This document shows positions 1-8,288 of a DNA stretch of 64,000 nucleotides, in pieces; position 1 is the first letter of the stretch, and every line of letters starts with the position of its first letter. The notes beneath the pieces are model-generated. The model made no database searches. It was not told where the DNA came from and saw only the letters and a list, made by a program, of their open reading frames with translations. Position numbers and translations under genes: made by a program. The stretch is from DASUBN01 sp036500225 (GTDB lineage: Bacteria; Pseudomonadota; Gammaproteobacteria; Natronospirales; REEB76). Location of the stretch: positions 15,785 to 79,784 of the forward strand of contig DASYCJ010000047.1 in assembly GCA_036500225.1 (NCBI GenBank), given 5' to 3'.

Positions 1-726
1 TCTCACGGCCATAGTAAGGGCGTGTTGGACCGGGTGCGTCTCACCAAGAAGAAGCATCCAGACCTGCAGGTCATCGGCGGCAACATCGTCACTGCCGCTG
101 CCGCTCTGGCGCTGGTAGAGGCGGGCGCCGACGGCGTGAAGGTCGGAATCGGTCCCGGCTCCATCTGCACCACCCGCATCGTGGCGGGTGTAGGCGTGCC
201 GCAGATCTCTGCCGTCTCCAACGTGGCCGACGCTCTCGCCAAGAGCGGCGTGCCGCTCATCGCCGATGGTGGCATCCGTTATTCCGGCGACGTGGCCAAG
301 GCCATCGTGGCCGGCGCCTACTCGGTGATGATCGGCGGCATGTTCGCCGGCACCGAAGAGGCTCCCGGCGAAGTGGAGCTGTATCAGGGCCGTTCCTACA
401 AGTCGTATCGCGGCATGGGCTCCTTGGGCGCCATGGCCCAGAAGCAGGGCTCAGCTGACCGCTACTTCCAGGACCCGACGGAAGAAGTGGAGAAGCTGGT
501 GCCGGAAGGCATCGAAGGCCGCGTGCCCTACAAGGGCTCGTTGGTGGCCATCGTGCATCAGCTCATGGGCGGCCTGCGCTCCAGCATGGGCTATACCGGT
601 TCCAAGGACATCCCCACCATGCGCACCCGACCGGAGTTCGTGCGCATCACCGGCGCTGGTATGCGTGAGAGCCACGTCCACGACGTGACTATCACCAAGG
701 AAGCGCCCAACTACCGCAGCGAATGA
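1..726 (+). CDS. guaB: IMP dehydrogenase, C-terminal part (5' end outside window)
   Basis: Catalyses NAD-dependent oxidation of IMP to XMP, the committed step of GMP synthesis in the cytosol. The frame is open from base 1, so the gene is cut by the window edge and about 241 C-terminal residues are seen. The active-site loop GPGSICTTR carries the catalytic Cys, followed by the GGIRYSGDVAKA phosphate-binding segment and the YKSYRGMGSLGAM flap region, all typical of IMPDH. guaA follows 52 bases downstream in the same direction, the usual guaBA arrangement. The N-terminal half, including any CBS pair, is not visible. Confidence 0.97.
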   Translation, partial: SHGHSKGVLDRVRLTKKKHPDLQVIGGNIVTAAAALALVEAGADGVKVGIGPGSICTTRIVAGVGVPQISAVSNVADALAKSGVPLIADGGIRYSGDVAKAIVAGAYSVMIGGMFAGTEEAPGEVELYQGRSYKSYRGMGSLGAMAQKQGSADRYFQDPTEEVEKLVPEGIEGRVPYKGSLVAIVHQLMGGLRSSMGYTGSKDIPTMRTRPEFVRITGAGMRESHVHDVTITKEAPNYRSE

Positions 727-733
727 CGACTAA

Positions 734-756
734 GGAAGGCCGCCCAGCGGCCTTCC
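734..756 (+). other. Perfect hairpin in the guaB-guaA gap
   Basis: A 10-bp perfect stem, GGAAGGCCGC paired with GCGGCCTTCC around a 3-nt CCA loop, sits between the guaB stop and the guaA ribosome binding site. There is no following T-run, so it is not a standard intrinsic terminator on the plus strand. It may set relative mRNA stability or translation of guaA; that is inference. Confidence 0.5.
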
Positions 757-778
757 GGCTATTAGGGAGACAGGAAAT

Positions 779-2353
779 TTGAGCCAGCCGAACATACACA
801 GCGACCGTATCCTGATCCTGGACTTCGGTTCCCAATGGACCCAGCTCATCGCGCGCCGGGTGCGGGAGATCGGCGTGTTCTGCGAAGTGCACCTGCCGGA
901 CATGAGCGCCGAGGCGCTCAAGGCCTTCGCCCCCAAGGGCGTGATCCTCTCGGGTGGTCCGGAGTCAGTGGTGGGTGACGCGGTGCCCAAGACCTCCAAG
1001 GCGATCTTCGAGCAAGGCGTGCCGGTGTTGGGTATCTGCTACGGCATGCAGGACATGGCGGCCCAGTTGGGCGGCAAAGTCCTACCGGGTACCCATCGCG
1101 AGTTCGGTATGGAGAATATGACCATCACGGCGCCTTCGCGACTTCTGGATGGTATCGATGACGGGCACCGGGATGGCAAGCCGCTACTGCATGTGATGAT
1201 GAACCATGGCGATTCCGTGACGGAACTCCCGCCCGGCTTCGTGCGCACCGGTCTCTCCCAGGATGCTTCCTGCGCGGCCATGACCGACGAATCGCGCCGT
1301 TTCTACGGCGTGCAGTTCCACCCGGAAGTAACCCAGACCCTGCAGGGTGGAGCGATCCTCTCGCGCTTCATCCTGGATATCTGCGACTGCAAGGCCCTCT
1401 GGAACTCCAGCAGTATCATCGAAGACCGTATCGCCGCGGTACGCACCCAGGTGGGCAAGGACCATGTGCTCTTGGGTCTCTCCGGCGGCGTGGATTCTTC
1501 AGTAGTGGCCGCGCTGCTGCACAAGGCCATCGGCAAACAACTCACCTGTGTGTTCGTGGATACGGGTCTCCTGCGCCTGCACGAGGGCGATCAGGTGATG
1601 GAGACCTTCGCCCGCCACATGGGCGTGAAGGTGATCCGGGTGGATGCAGAAGCCCGTTTCCTGAAGGAGCTGGCGGGGATCGCGGACCCGGAAGCTAAAC
1701 GCAAGGTCATCGGCCGGGTGTTCGTGGAGATCTTCGAGGAAGAATCCCACAAGATCAAGGACGCCAAGTGGCTGGCCCAGGGCACCATCTATCCGGACGT
1801 GATCGAATCCGCGGCTGCCAGCGGCAAGGCCCATGTCATCAAGTCCCACCACAACGTGGGCGGCTTGCCAGCACACATGCGCTTGAAGCTGGTCGAGCCC
1901 CTGCGGGAACTCTTCAAGGACGAGGTGCGCAAGATCGGCGTGGAACTGGGCCTGCCCCATGACATGGTGTATCGCCACCCGTTCCCGGGCCCGGGCCTGG
2001 GGGTGCGCATCCTGGGCGAGGTGAAGAAGGAATTCGCCGATCTGCTGCGCAAGGCAGACAACATATATATAGAGGAGTTGCGCAAGGCGGCTCTCTACGA
2101 CAAGGTGAGCCAGGCTTTCGCAGTGTTCCTGCCGGTGAAGTCCGTGGGCGTGCAGGGCGACGGGCGCCGCTACGAATACGTGGTGGCTTTGCGGGCCGTG
2201 GAGACCGTCGACTTCATGTCTGCTCGTTGGGCGCACCTGCCCTATGAGTTCCTGGACCACGTGTCGCGCCGCATCATCAACGAGACCCAGGGCATCTCGC
2301 GGGTGGTCTACGATATCTCCGGCAAACCGCCGGCGACGATAGAGTGGGAATGA
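779..2353 (+). CDS. guaA: GMP synthase (glutamine-hydrolysing)
   Basis: Amidates XMP to GMP using glutamine and ATP in the cytosol. Residues 1-200 are a class I glutamine amidotransferase: GICYGMQ with catalytic Cys about residue 87 and the VQFHPEV His further on. The ATP pyrophosphatase P-loop SGGVDSS follows near residue 235, and the C-terminal dimerisation domain ends in the usual TIEWE. Length 524 aa is normal. The start is TTG at 779, chosen because AGGAAA lies just upstream and the protein then begins MSQPNIHSDRILILDFG as in family members. The stop overlaps the tadA start (ATGA), so the two are probably translationally coupled. Confidence 0.97.
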   Translation: MSQPNIHSDRILILDFGSQWTQLIARRVREIGVFCEVHLPDMSAEALKAFAPKGVILSGGPESVVGDAVPKTSKAIFEQGVPVLGICYGMQDMAAQLGGKVLPGTHREFGMENMTITAPSRLLDGIDDGHRDGKPLLHVMMNHGDSVTELPPGFVRTGLSQDASCAAMTDESRRFYGVQFHPEVTQTLQGGAILSRFILDICDCKALWNSSSIIEDRIAAVRTQVGKDHVLLGLSGGVDSSVVAALLHKAIGKQLTCVFVDTGLLRLHEGDQVMETFARHMGVKVIRVDAEARFLKELAGIADPEAKRKVIGRVFVEIFEEESHKIKDAKWLAQGTIYPDVIESAAASGKAHVIKSHHNVGGLPAHMRLKLVEPLRELFKDEVRKIGVELGLPHDMVYRHPFPGPGLGVRILGEVKKEFADLLRKADNIYIEELRKAALYDKVSQAFAVFLPVKSVGVQGDGRRYEYVVALRAVETVDFMSARWAHLPYEFLDHVSRRIINETQGISRVVYDISGKPPATIEWE

Positions 2354-2802
2354 GTCCCGCAGACGAACGATGGATGCGCGAGGCACTGCTCCTCGCACGC
2401 CAGGCGGAAGCGGCCGGCGAAGTACCGGTGGGGGCGGTACTGGTCAAGGACGGTGCTTTACTGGGTTCCGGTTGGAACCAACCCATCGGCGCCCACGATC
2501 CCACCGCCCATGCGGAAGTGATGGCACTGCGGGCCGCGGCCAAGACCAGCGGCAACTATCGCCTCACGGGCACTACTCTCTACGTCACCCTTGAACCTTG
2601 CGCCATGTGTGCCGGCGCCATGGTGCATGCCCGGGTGGCACGGCTCGTGTATGGCGCGGCGGATCCCAAGACCGGCGCGGCGGGCTCAGTATTCGATCTC
2701 ACCCGTACCGACACCCTCAACCATCGTCTGGAAGTGGAGGGCGGCGTGCTGGCGGAAGAGTGCGGCGGCTTGCTGAAGGATTTCTTCGCCAAGCGACGCT
2801 GA
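2350..2802 (+). CDS. tadA: tRNA-specific adenosine deaminase
   Basis: Deaminates A34 to inosine in the tRNA-Arg(ACG) wobble position. The 150-residue protein shows the zinc-dependent cytidine/deoxycytidylate deaminase signature: HAEVMALR, supplying the His ligand and catalytic Glu, then PCAMCAGAMVHAR with the two Cys ligands. The ATG at 2350 overlaps the guaA stop; an in-frame GTG two codons earlier is possible but less likely. TadA is essential in most bacteria. It is the last gene of the guaBA-tadA string and is followed by a hairpin shared with the opposing tRNA gene. Confidence 0.93.
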   Translation: MSPADERWMREALLLARQAEAAGEVPVGAVLVKDGALLGSGWNQPIGAHDPTAHAEVMALRAAAKTSGNYRLTGTTLYVTLEPCAMCAGAMVHARVARLVYGAADPKTGAAGSVFDLTRTDTLNHRLEVEGGVLAEECGGLLKDFFAKRR

Positions 2803-2804
2803 AA

Positions 2805-2840
2805 ACAAAAAGGCCCCCTTAGACTAAGGAGGCCTTTAGT
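2805..2840 (-). terminator. Intrinsic terminator of tRNA-Ser
   Basis: Read on the minus strand, AAAGGCCTCCTT and AAGGGGGCCTTTTT form a stem of about 12 bp with a short loop and one bulge, followed by TTTTTGTTTTC. It lies 8 bases past the 3' end of the tRNA. On the plus strand the trailing T-run is weak, so any effect on tadA is secondary. Confidence 0.75.
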
Positions 2841-2847
2841 TCGGATT

Positions 2848-2939
2848 TGGCGGAGAGGGTGGGATTCGAACCCACGTGGGGCGGTTAGCCCCCAACCGAT
2901 TTCGAGTCGGTGCCGTTGTGACCGCTTCGGTACCTCTCC
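2848..2939 (-). tRNA. tRNA-Ser (anticodon CGA), CCA encoded
   Basis: On the minus strand GGAGAGG pairs with CCTCTCC as the acceptor stem, followed by discriminator G and an encoded CCA. The anticodon arm ACCGA-CTCGAAA-TCGGT has loop anticodon CGA, reading UCG serine codons. A long variable arm, typical of tRNA-Ser, precedes the T-arm GTGGG-TTCGAAT-CCCAC. Total length is 92 nt with CCA. It is a single gene, opposite in direction to both neighbours, with its own promoter element upstream and terminator downstream. Confidence 0.96.
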
Positions 2940-2950
2940 GGCGGACGCGT

Positions 2951-2956
2951 ATTTTA
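2951..2956 (-). promoter_or_regulatory. Putative -10 element for tRNA-Ser
   Basis: TAAAAT on the minus strand ends 11 bases before the first tRNA nucleotide, so transcription would start a few bases upstream of the mature 5' end. No convincing TTGACA-like box is seen at the expected spacing. The same TAAAAT hexamer recurs before purL, glyA, ribH and the fRMsr gene in this window. Confidence 0.4.
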
Positions 2957-3042
2957 CAGGACTGGCCCGGTTTGGGGAGCCTCCTCATGGCGGCTATCCA
3001 GGGTCTTGGGTAAAATCATCATCAGCCTTGCCGGGAACCGCC

Positions 3043-3372
3043 ATGCCCCCACGCCACATCTACAAAGTCATCTTCATGAACCAGGGCAAGCTCTATGAGG
3101 TCTATGCCCGTAAGGTCAGCCAGGACGGCTTCTGGGGGTTCATCGAGATCGAGCAGATGGTGTTCGGTGAGCGGGGCGGGGTGGTAGTAGACCCGGGCGA
3201 GGAACGTCTGAAGACTGAGTTCGAGGGGGTGAAGAAGAGCTTCATCCCCATGCATTCCGTGGTGCGCATCGATGAGGTGGCCCGGGAGGGTACCGCCAAG
3301 ATCACGGCGGTGGAGGGCGGTGCCACCGTTACCCCCTTCCCGGTGCCCCTCTACACTCCAGGCAAGAAATAA
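3043..3372 (+). CDS. DUF1820 family protein
   Basis: A 109-residue soluble protein of unknown function. It begins MPPRHIYKVIFMNQGKLYEVYARKV and contains WGFIEIEQMVFGE and SFIPMHSVVRIDEV, which I recognise as the DUF1820 family found in gammaproteobacteria; no catalytic motif is apparent. The ATG at 3043 is preferred over an in-frame TTG at 3028 because it has GGGAA a few bases upstream and matches the usual N-terminus. The hydrolase gene starts 3 bases after its stop, so the two are likely cotranscribed. Confidence 0.8.
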   Translation: MPPRHIYKVIFMNQGKLYEVYARKVSQDGFWGFIEIEQMVFGERGGVVVDPGEERLKTEFEGVKKSFIPMHSVVRIDEVAREGTAKITAVEGGATVTPFPVPLYTPGKK

Positions 3373-3375
3373 GGC

Positions 3376-4137
3376 GTGCGCTTCGCCTCCCTGGGCAGCG
3401 GCAGCCGCGGCAACGCCACCCTCATCCATTCCGGCGACACACTCATCATGGTGGACTGTGGCTTCTCCGCCGCCGAAGCCGAGTCGCGCCTGGACCGCCT
3501 CAATACCGATCCCAAGTCCATCACATTGCTGCTGGTGACCCACGAACACAGCGATCACGCCTCAGGCGTGATGCGCTTCGCCAGCCGCCACGGCATCCCG
3601 GTGCGTTGCACCGCCGGCACCCGCCAGGCCTGCGCTAAACTCGGGTTCGATCCCGCTGAACCCTTCGATAGCCATGCCAAGTTCACGGTAGGGGACATCG
3701 AGGTGACGCCGGTGACCGTGCCGCATGACGCGAAGGAGCCGGTGCAGTTCCTGTTCGATGGTGGCGCACACCGCTTCGGTCTGGTCACGGACGTGGGCAG
3801 CGTCACGCCTCACATGCGTCGCATGTTTAGCGGTTGCGCGGCGCTGCTCCTGGAGTGCAACCACGACCGGGACATGCTGGAAGACGGACCCTATCCGCCA
3901 TCCCTGAAGCATCGTGTGGGTGGCCCCCTCGGCCATCTGAGCAACGCACAGGCGGCGGATCTCTTACGCAGCTTGGATAAGCAATGGCTGCAGCATCTGG
4001 TGGCGGCGCACCTCTCGGACAAGAACAACACCCCGGCCCTGGCCCGGGCGGCCCTGGCCGAAGCCATGGACTGCGATGAGGATTGGGTGCGTGTGGCGGA
4101 CCAGGAACTGGGCTTCGATTGGCTGGAATTGAGCTGA
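3376..4137 (+). CDS. MBL-fold metallohydrolase, YycJ/WalJ-like
   Basis: A cytosolic metallo-beta-lactamase-fold hydrolase of 253 residues. It opens MRFASLGSGSRGNATLI, typical of the YycJ/VicX branch, and has the metal-binding HEHSDHASG near residue 56, with further ligands in LVTDVGS and AAHLSDKNN. Family members have been linked to DNA or RNA processing, but substrate cannot be told from sequence. The start is GTG at 3376, only 3 bases after the DUF1820 stop, so initiation is probably coupled to termination upstream. Confidence 0.85.
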   Translation: MRFASLGSGSRGNATLIHSGDTLIMVDCGFSAAEAESRLDRLNTDPKSITLLLVTHEHSDHASGVMRFASRHGIPVRCTAGTRQACAKLGFDPAEPFDSHAKFTVGDIEVTPVTVPHDAKEPVQFLFDGGAHRFGLVTDVGSVTPHMRRMFSGCAALLLECNHDRDMLEDGPYPPSLKHRVGGPLGHLSNAQAADLLRSLDKQWLQHLVAAHLSDKNNTPALARAALAEAMDCDEDWVRVADQELGFDWLELS

Positions 4138-4138
4138 A

Positions 4139-4168
4139 TTGGTGCCGAGCCGGCCCTTACTGTAAAAT
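4139..4168 (+). promoter_or_regulatory. Putative sigma-70 promoter for purL
   Basis: TTGGTG at 4139-4144 and TAAAAT at 4163-4168 are separated by 18 bp, placing transcription start near 4175, some 24 bases before the purL ATG. No PurR-type palindrome was recognised in the leader. Confidence 0.4.
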
Positions 4169-4198
4169 ACCGCTCCGCACCCGCCCCCAGGATTGAAG

Positions 4199-7100
4199 AT
4201 GCTCCAGTTCCGCGGTGGACCGGCACTCTCCGCTTTCCGAGTCCGGATCCTGCTTGAGAAACTGCAGAAACGCGTCCCTGGCCTAGAGCGTCTCGATACC
4301 CAAATCCTGTATTTCGTCGACGCCGAGGGTTCCGCCGGTGCGCCTGAGCGTGCCCTGCTGGAACGCTTGCTAGATGATGGCGTGGCCCACGCGCCGCCGC
4401 AGGACGGTGCGCTGGTGTTGGTGGTGCCACGTCTCGGCACACTCTCTCCCTGGGCCAGCAAGGCCACCGATATCGCCCACAGCTGCGGCCTGAAGAAGAT
4501 CCGCCGCATCGAGCGCGGCTTCGCCTATTACCTGCATGGCCGGACAGGCGCCCTCAGCCGTGAAGACCTAGCCGCGGCTGCGGCGTTGCTGTATGACCGC
4601 ATGACTCAATCGGTGCTGTTCGATGCCACCGATGCGACGAATCTCTTCAAACAGACTCAGCCAGCGTCCCTCAATAACGTAGATGTGCTGAAGGGCGGCC
4701 GTCAGGCCCTGGCACAGGCGGATAAGGACTACGGGTTCGCCCTCTCGGACGATGAGATCGACTACTTGGTGGAGAACTTCCAGCGTCTGGGCCGCAACCC
4801 CAGCGATGCGGAATTGATGATGTTCGCTCAGGCCAACTCCGAGCATTGCCGCCACAAGATCTTCCGCGGCGATTGGGTCATCGACGGTAAGAAGCAACAG
4901 AGCTCCCTCTTCGACATGATCCGTGCCACTCATGCCCACAACCCGAAGGGTGTGTTGTCCGCTTATAAAGACAACGCGTCGGTGATCGAGGGCAGCCGCG
5001 GCGCGCGTTTCTTCCCGCGCCCCGCAGACGGGGAGTATGCCTACCACCAGGAGGACATCCACATCCTCATGAAGGTGGAGACCCACAACCACCCCACCGC
5101 CATCGCGCCCTTCGCTGGCGCCGCCACCGGTGCCGGCGGCGAGATCCGCGACGAAGGTGCCACAGGCATCGGTGCCAAGCCCAAGGCGGGCGTCACCGGG
5201 TTCTCCGTCTCCAACCTGCGCATCCCGGGTTTCACCCAGCCCTGGGAACAGGACTTCGGCAAGCCGAACCGCATCGTCTCGGCCCTAGACATCATGCTCG
5301 AAGGCCCAATCGGCGCTGCCGCCTTCAACAACGAATTCGGCCGCCCCGCCCTGGGCGGATATTTCCGCAGCTATGAACAAGAGGTGGGCGGCACCCTGCG
5401 TGGCTATCACAAGCCCATCATGATCGCTGGTGGCCTCGGCAACATCCGCGCCAACCACGTGGAGAAGCGCGACATCCCGGTGGGTGCCAAGATCATCGTG
5501 CTGGGCGGCCCGGCCATGCTCATCGGTCTGGGGGGCGGTGCAGCCTCCAGCGTCGCGAGCGGCGCCAGCGCCGAAGACCTCGACTTCGCTTCGGTGCAGC
5601 GTGACAACGCCGAGATGCAGCGCCGTGCCCAGGAGGTCATCGACCGTTGCTGGGCACAAGGTGCGCAGAACCCGATCCTCTCTATCCATGACGTGGGTGC
5701 CGGCGGCCTCTCCAATGCGGTACCGGAGATCATCGATGCCAGCCATCGTGGCGGGCACTTCGACCTGCGCCGCATCCCCAACGATGAGCCCGGGATGTCG
5801 CCCATGGCGGTGTGGTGCAACGAAGCCCAGGAACGTTACGTGCTGGCTGTCGCATCCGATCGGCTGAAAGATTTTGAAAAGCTCTGCCGGCGTGAGCGTT
5901 GCCCCTTCGCCGTAATCGGTGAAGCCAGCGGCGACGGGCAGCTGGTGGTGGCAGACCCCTTGTTGGGCAAGCCGCCGGTGGATATGCCCATGGAAGTGCT
6001 ATTAGGCAAACCGCCGAAGATGCTCCGGGACGTGCAGCGCGTGAAGATCGCGCCGAGCGCTTTCGACACCTCCGGCATCGAATTGCGCGAAGCGGTGTTC
6101 CGTCTGCTGCGCCTGCCGGCTATCGCCGACAAGGGTTTCCTCATCACCATCGGCGACCGCACTGTGGGTGGACAAGTTCACCGTGATCCCCTGGTGGGTC
6201 CGTGGCAGGTGCCGGTGAGCGACCTCGCGGTCACGGCTGCGAGCTACGAAGGTTATTGCGGCGAAGCCATGGCCATGGGCGAGCGCAGCCCCGTGGCAAG
6301 TATCGACGCGCCGGCCTCAGGGCGTCTGGCGGTGGCGGAAGCCATTACCAACGTCGCGGCCGCAGACATCGGCGAACTAGCCAAAGTCAGGCTCTCCGCC
6401 AACTGGATGGCCGCTTGCGGCAGTTCGGGCGAGGATGCAGCTCTCTATGACACCGTCAAGGCTGTGAGCGAAGTCTGCGTGGCGCTGGATATCGCCATCC
6501 CGGTGGGCAAGGACTCCCTGTCCATGAAGACCACTTGGCAGAAGGACGGCAGCGCGCGCACCATGCTGGCGCCCCTGTCCTTGGTGGTCACGGCTTTCGC
6601 GCCGGTACGGGATATCCGCCGTACCCTGACCCCGGAGCTGCGCTGCGAATACGCTGATACTCAATTGCTGTTGGTGGACCTCGGCGCAGGCAAGCATCGC
6701 CTGGGCGGCTCTTGCCTCGCGCAGGTCTTCGGTCAGAGTGGTGTCGTCGCGCCGGACCTGGATGATCCTAAGGCGCTGGCCGGTTTCTTCGCCGCGGTGC
6801 AGGAAGCGGTGACCGCCGGCCTGCTGCTCGCCTACCATGACCGTTCCGACGGTGGTCTGTTCGTGACTCTGGCGGAGATGGCTTTCGCCGGTCATTGCGG
6901 CTTGGATGTACACCTGGATGCCCTGAGTGGCGACCCCCTGGCGGCGCTATTCGCCGAAGAGTTGGGTGCCGTGCTGCAAGTGCATGGCCGCGATGCACAG
7001 CGGGTGCATGGCCTGTTCGAGCGCCACGGACTCGGTGGTCAGGTGCACTCCCTGGGCGCTCCGCGCAAGGACGGCCGCATCGTCATCAGCCGCAACCACA

Positions 7101-8077
7101 AGGTCCTGTTGGATGAGAAGTGCACGGAGTTGCACGGCGCCTGGAGCGAACTCTCCTTCCATATGCAGCGGCTGCGGGATAACCCGGCTGGCGCGCAACA
7201 GGAGTGGGAGGCGAAGCAGGATGCGGGCGACCCCGGCCTGCACGCCAAGCTCAGTTTCGATCTCGCCGAGAACCCGGCAGCCCCCTACATCGGCAAGGGC
7301 GCCCGCCCGCGGGTGGCGGTGCTGCGCGAGCAGGGCGTGAACGGCCAGGTGGAGATGGCAGCGGTGCTGGATCGCGCCGGCTTCGCCGCTCAGGACGTGC
7401 ACATGACCGATGTGCTGGAAGGCCGCGTAGAACTCGCCGACTTCAAGGGTCTGGTGGCCTGCGGCGGTTTCTCCTACGGTGACGTCTTGGGTGCGGGGCA
7501 GGGTTGGGCGAAGTCCATCCTGTTCAACCCACGCGCCCGTGAGGAGTTCAGCCAGTTCTTCAACCGCGCCGACAGCTTCTCGCTGGGTGTATGCAATGGC
7601 TGCCAGGCGCTGGCGGCCATGGCGGACCTGATCCCCGGCACTGCCGGCTGGCCCACCTTCGTGCGCAATGCCTCCGAACAATACGAGGGCCGCCTGACCC
7701 TGGTAGAAGTGCTGCCTTCACCGTCCCTGTTCTTCACCGGCATGGAAGGGTCGATGATCCCCATCGTCACCGCCCATGGCGAGGGGCGCGCGCGTTTCGA
7801 ACGCCATGATGCAGCGCAACAGCTCTTGGCCGGCGGCCGGGTGGCGCTGCGCTTCGTGGATAACCATGAGCGCATGACCGAAGCCTATCCCGCCAACCCA
7901 AACGGTTCGCCGCTGGGTATCACCGGCATCACCAATACCGACGGCCGGGTCACCCTGTTGATGCCGCATCCTGAGCGGGTGTTCCGCAGCGTGCAGATGT
8001 CCTGGCATCCGACGGAGTGGGGCGAAGATTCCCCCTGGATGCGGATGTTCCGTAACGCCCGAGCCTGGGTGGCCTAA
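4199..8077 (+). CDS. purL: Phosphoribosylformylglycinamidine synthase
   Basis: Converts FGAR, glutamine and ATP to FGAM in step four of de novo purine synthesis. This is the large single-chain form (1292 aa, close to the E. coli length): an N-terminal PurS-like part beginning MLQFRGGPALSAFR, two AIRS-type catalytic halves with HNHPTAIAPF and GGAASS motifs, and a C-terminal class I amidotransferase with GVCNGCQA (Cys near residue 1132) and HPERVFR. ATG at 4199 is chosen over a TTG six bases earlier because it matches the family N-terminus and follows an AGGA sequence. It stands alone, with a repeat-like element directly after its stop. Confidence 0.97.
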   Translation: MLQFRGGPALSAFRVRILLEKLQKRVPGLERLDTQILYFVDAEGSAGAPERALLERLLDDGVAHAPPQDGALVLVVPRLGTLSPWASKATDIAHSCGLKKIRRIERGFAYYLHGRTGALSREDLAAAAALLYDRMTQSVLFDATDATNLFKQTQPASLNNVDVLKGGRQALAQADKDYGFALSDDEIDYLVENFQRLGRNPSDAELMMFAQANSEHCRHKIFRGDWVIDGKKQQSSLFDMIRATHAHNPKGVLSAYKDNASVIEGSRGARFFPRPADGEYAYHQEDIHILMKVETHNHPTAIAPFAGAATGAGGEIRDEGATGIGAKPKAGVTGFSVSNLRIPGFTQPWEQDFGKPNRIVSALDIMLEGPIGAAAFNNEFGRPALGGYFRSYEQEVGGTLRGYHKPIMIAGGLGNIRANHVEKRDIPVGAKIIVLGGPAMLIGLGGGAASSVASGASAEDLDFASVQRDNAEMQRRAQEVIDRCWAQGAQNPILSIHDVGAGGLSNAVPEIIDASHRGGHFDLRRIPNDEPGMSPMAVWCNEAQERYVLAVASDRLKDFEKLCRRERCPFAVIGEASGDGQLVVADPLLGKPPVDMPMEVLLGKPPKMLRDVQRVKIAPSAFDTSGIELREAVFRLLRLPAIADKGFLITIGDRTVGGQVHRDPLVGPWQVPVSDLAVTAASYEGYCGEAMAMGERSPVASIDAPASGRLAVAEAITNVAAADIGELAKVRLSANWMAACGSSGEDAALYDTVKAVSEVCVALDIAIPVGKDSLSMKTTWQKDGSARTMLAPLSLVVTAFAPVRDIRRTLTPELRCEYADTQLLLVDLGAGKHRLGGSCLAQVFGQSGVVAPDLDDPKALAGFFAAVQEAVTAGLLLAYHDRSDGGLFVTLAEMAFAGHCGLDVHLDALSGDPLAALFAEELGAVLQVHGRDAQRVHGLFERHGLGGQVHSLGAPRKDGRIVISRNHKVLLDEKCTELHGAWSELSFHMQRLRDNPAGAQQEWEAKQDAGDPGLHAKLSFDLAENPAAPYIGKGARPRVAVLREQGVNGQVEMAAVLDRAGFAAQDVHMTDVLEGRVELADFKGLVACGGFSYGDVLGAGQGWAKSILFNPRAREEFSQFFNRADSFSLGVCNGCQALAAMADLIPGTAGWPTFVRNASEQYEGRLTLVEVLPSPSLFFTGMEGSMIPIVTAHGEGRARFERHDAAQQLLAGGRVALRFVDNHERMTEAYPANPNGSPLGITGITNTDGRVTLLMPHPERVFRSVQMSWHPTEWGEDSPWMRMFRNARAWVA

Positions 8078-8193
8078 AAGCTGCCGCGCTCGTCAGGGCA
8101 TCGGTACGCATCGGTCTCGCAGTCGGTCATGCACATGAGAGTGCGCTCCCTTCTGCTCGCCTCGCGAGCCTATCCCCGCCTTCGCTCGCGACG
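8078..8193. repeat. Intergenic repeat element, copy A
   Basis: Starts directly after the purL stop with AAGCTGCCGCGCTC and ends with CTTCGCTCGCGACG. Copy B near 25.6 kb begins with the same 14-mer bar one base and ends with an identical 14-mer. The interior differs in length and contains a short direct repeat (GCATCGGT twice). No open reading frame is supported here, and there is no purL terminator with a T-run. Confidence 0.5.
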
Positions 8194-8228
8194 TTTGTAG
8201 AGTGGTGCTGCATGGATGTCAGTCGTTC

Positions 8229-8255
8229 AAAAAGAAGCGGCCCCGAAGGGCCGCT
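8229..8255 (-). terminator. Intrinsic terminator downstream of the blaR1-like gene
   Basis: On the minus strand AGCGGCCC and GGGCCGCT form a perfect 8-bp stem with a stable TTCG tetraloop, followed by TCTTTTT. It lies 34 bases after the stop of the M56 peptidase gene. Confidence 0.85.
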
Positions 8256-8288
8256 CAATCGTCTCGGGGATGAATTCCTAAATCAGTT

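Noticed and set aside
1499..2398. Minus-strand 299-codon frame opposite guaA
   Set aside because: His/Gln-rich shadow with no domain; guaA is certain on the other strand.
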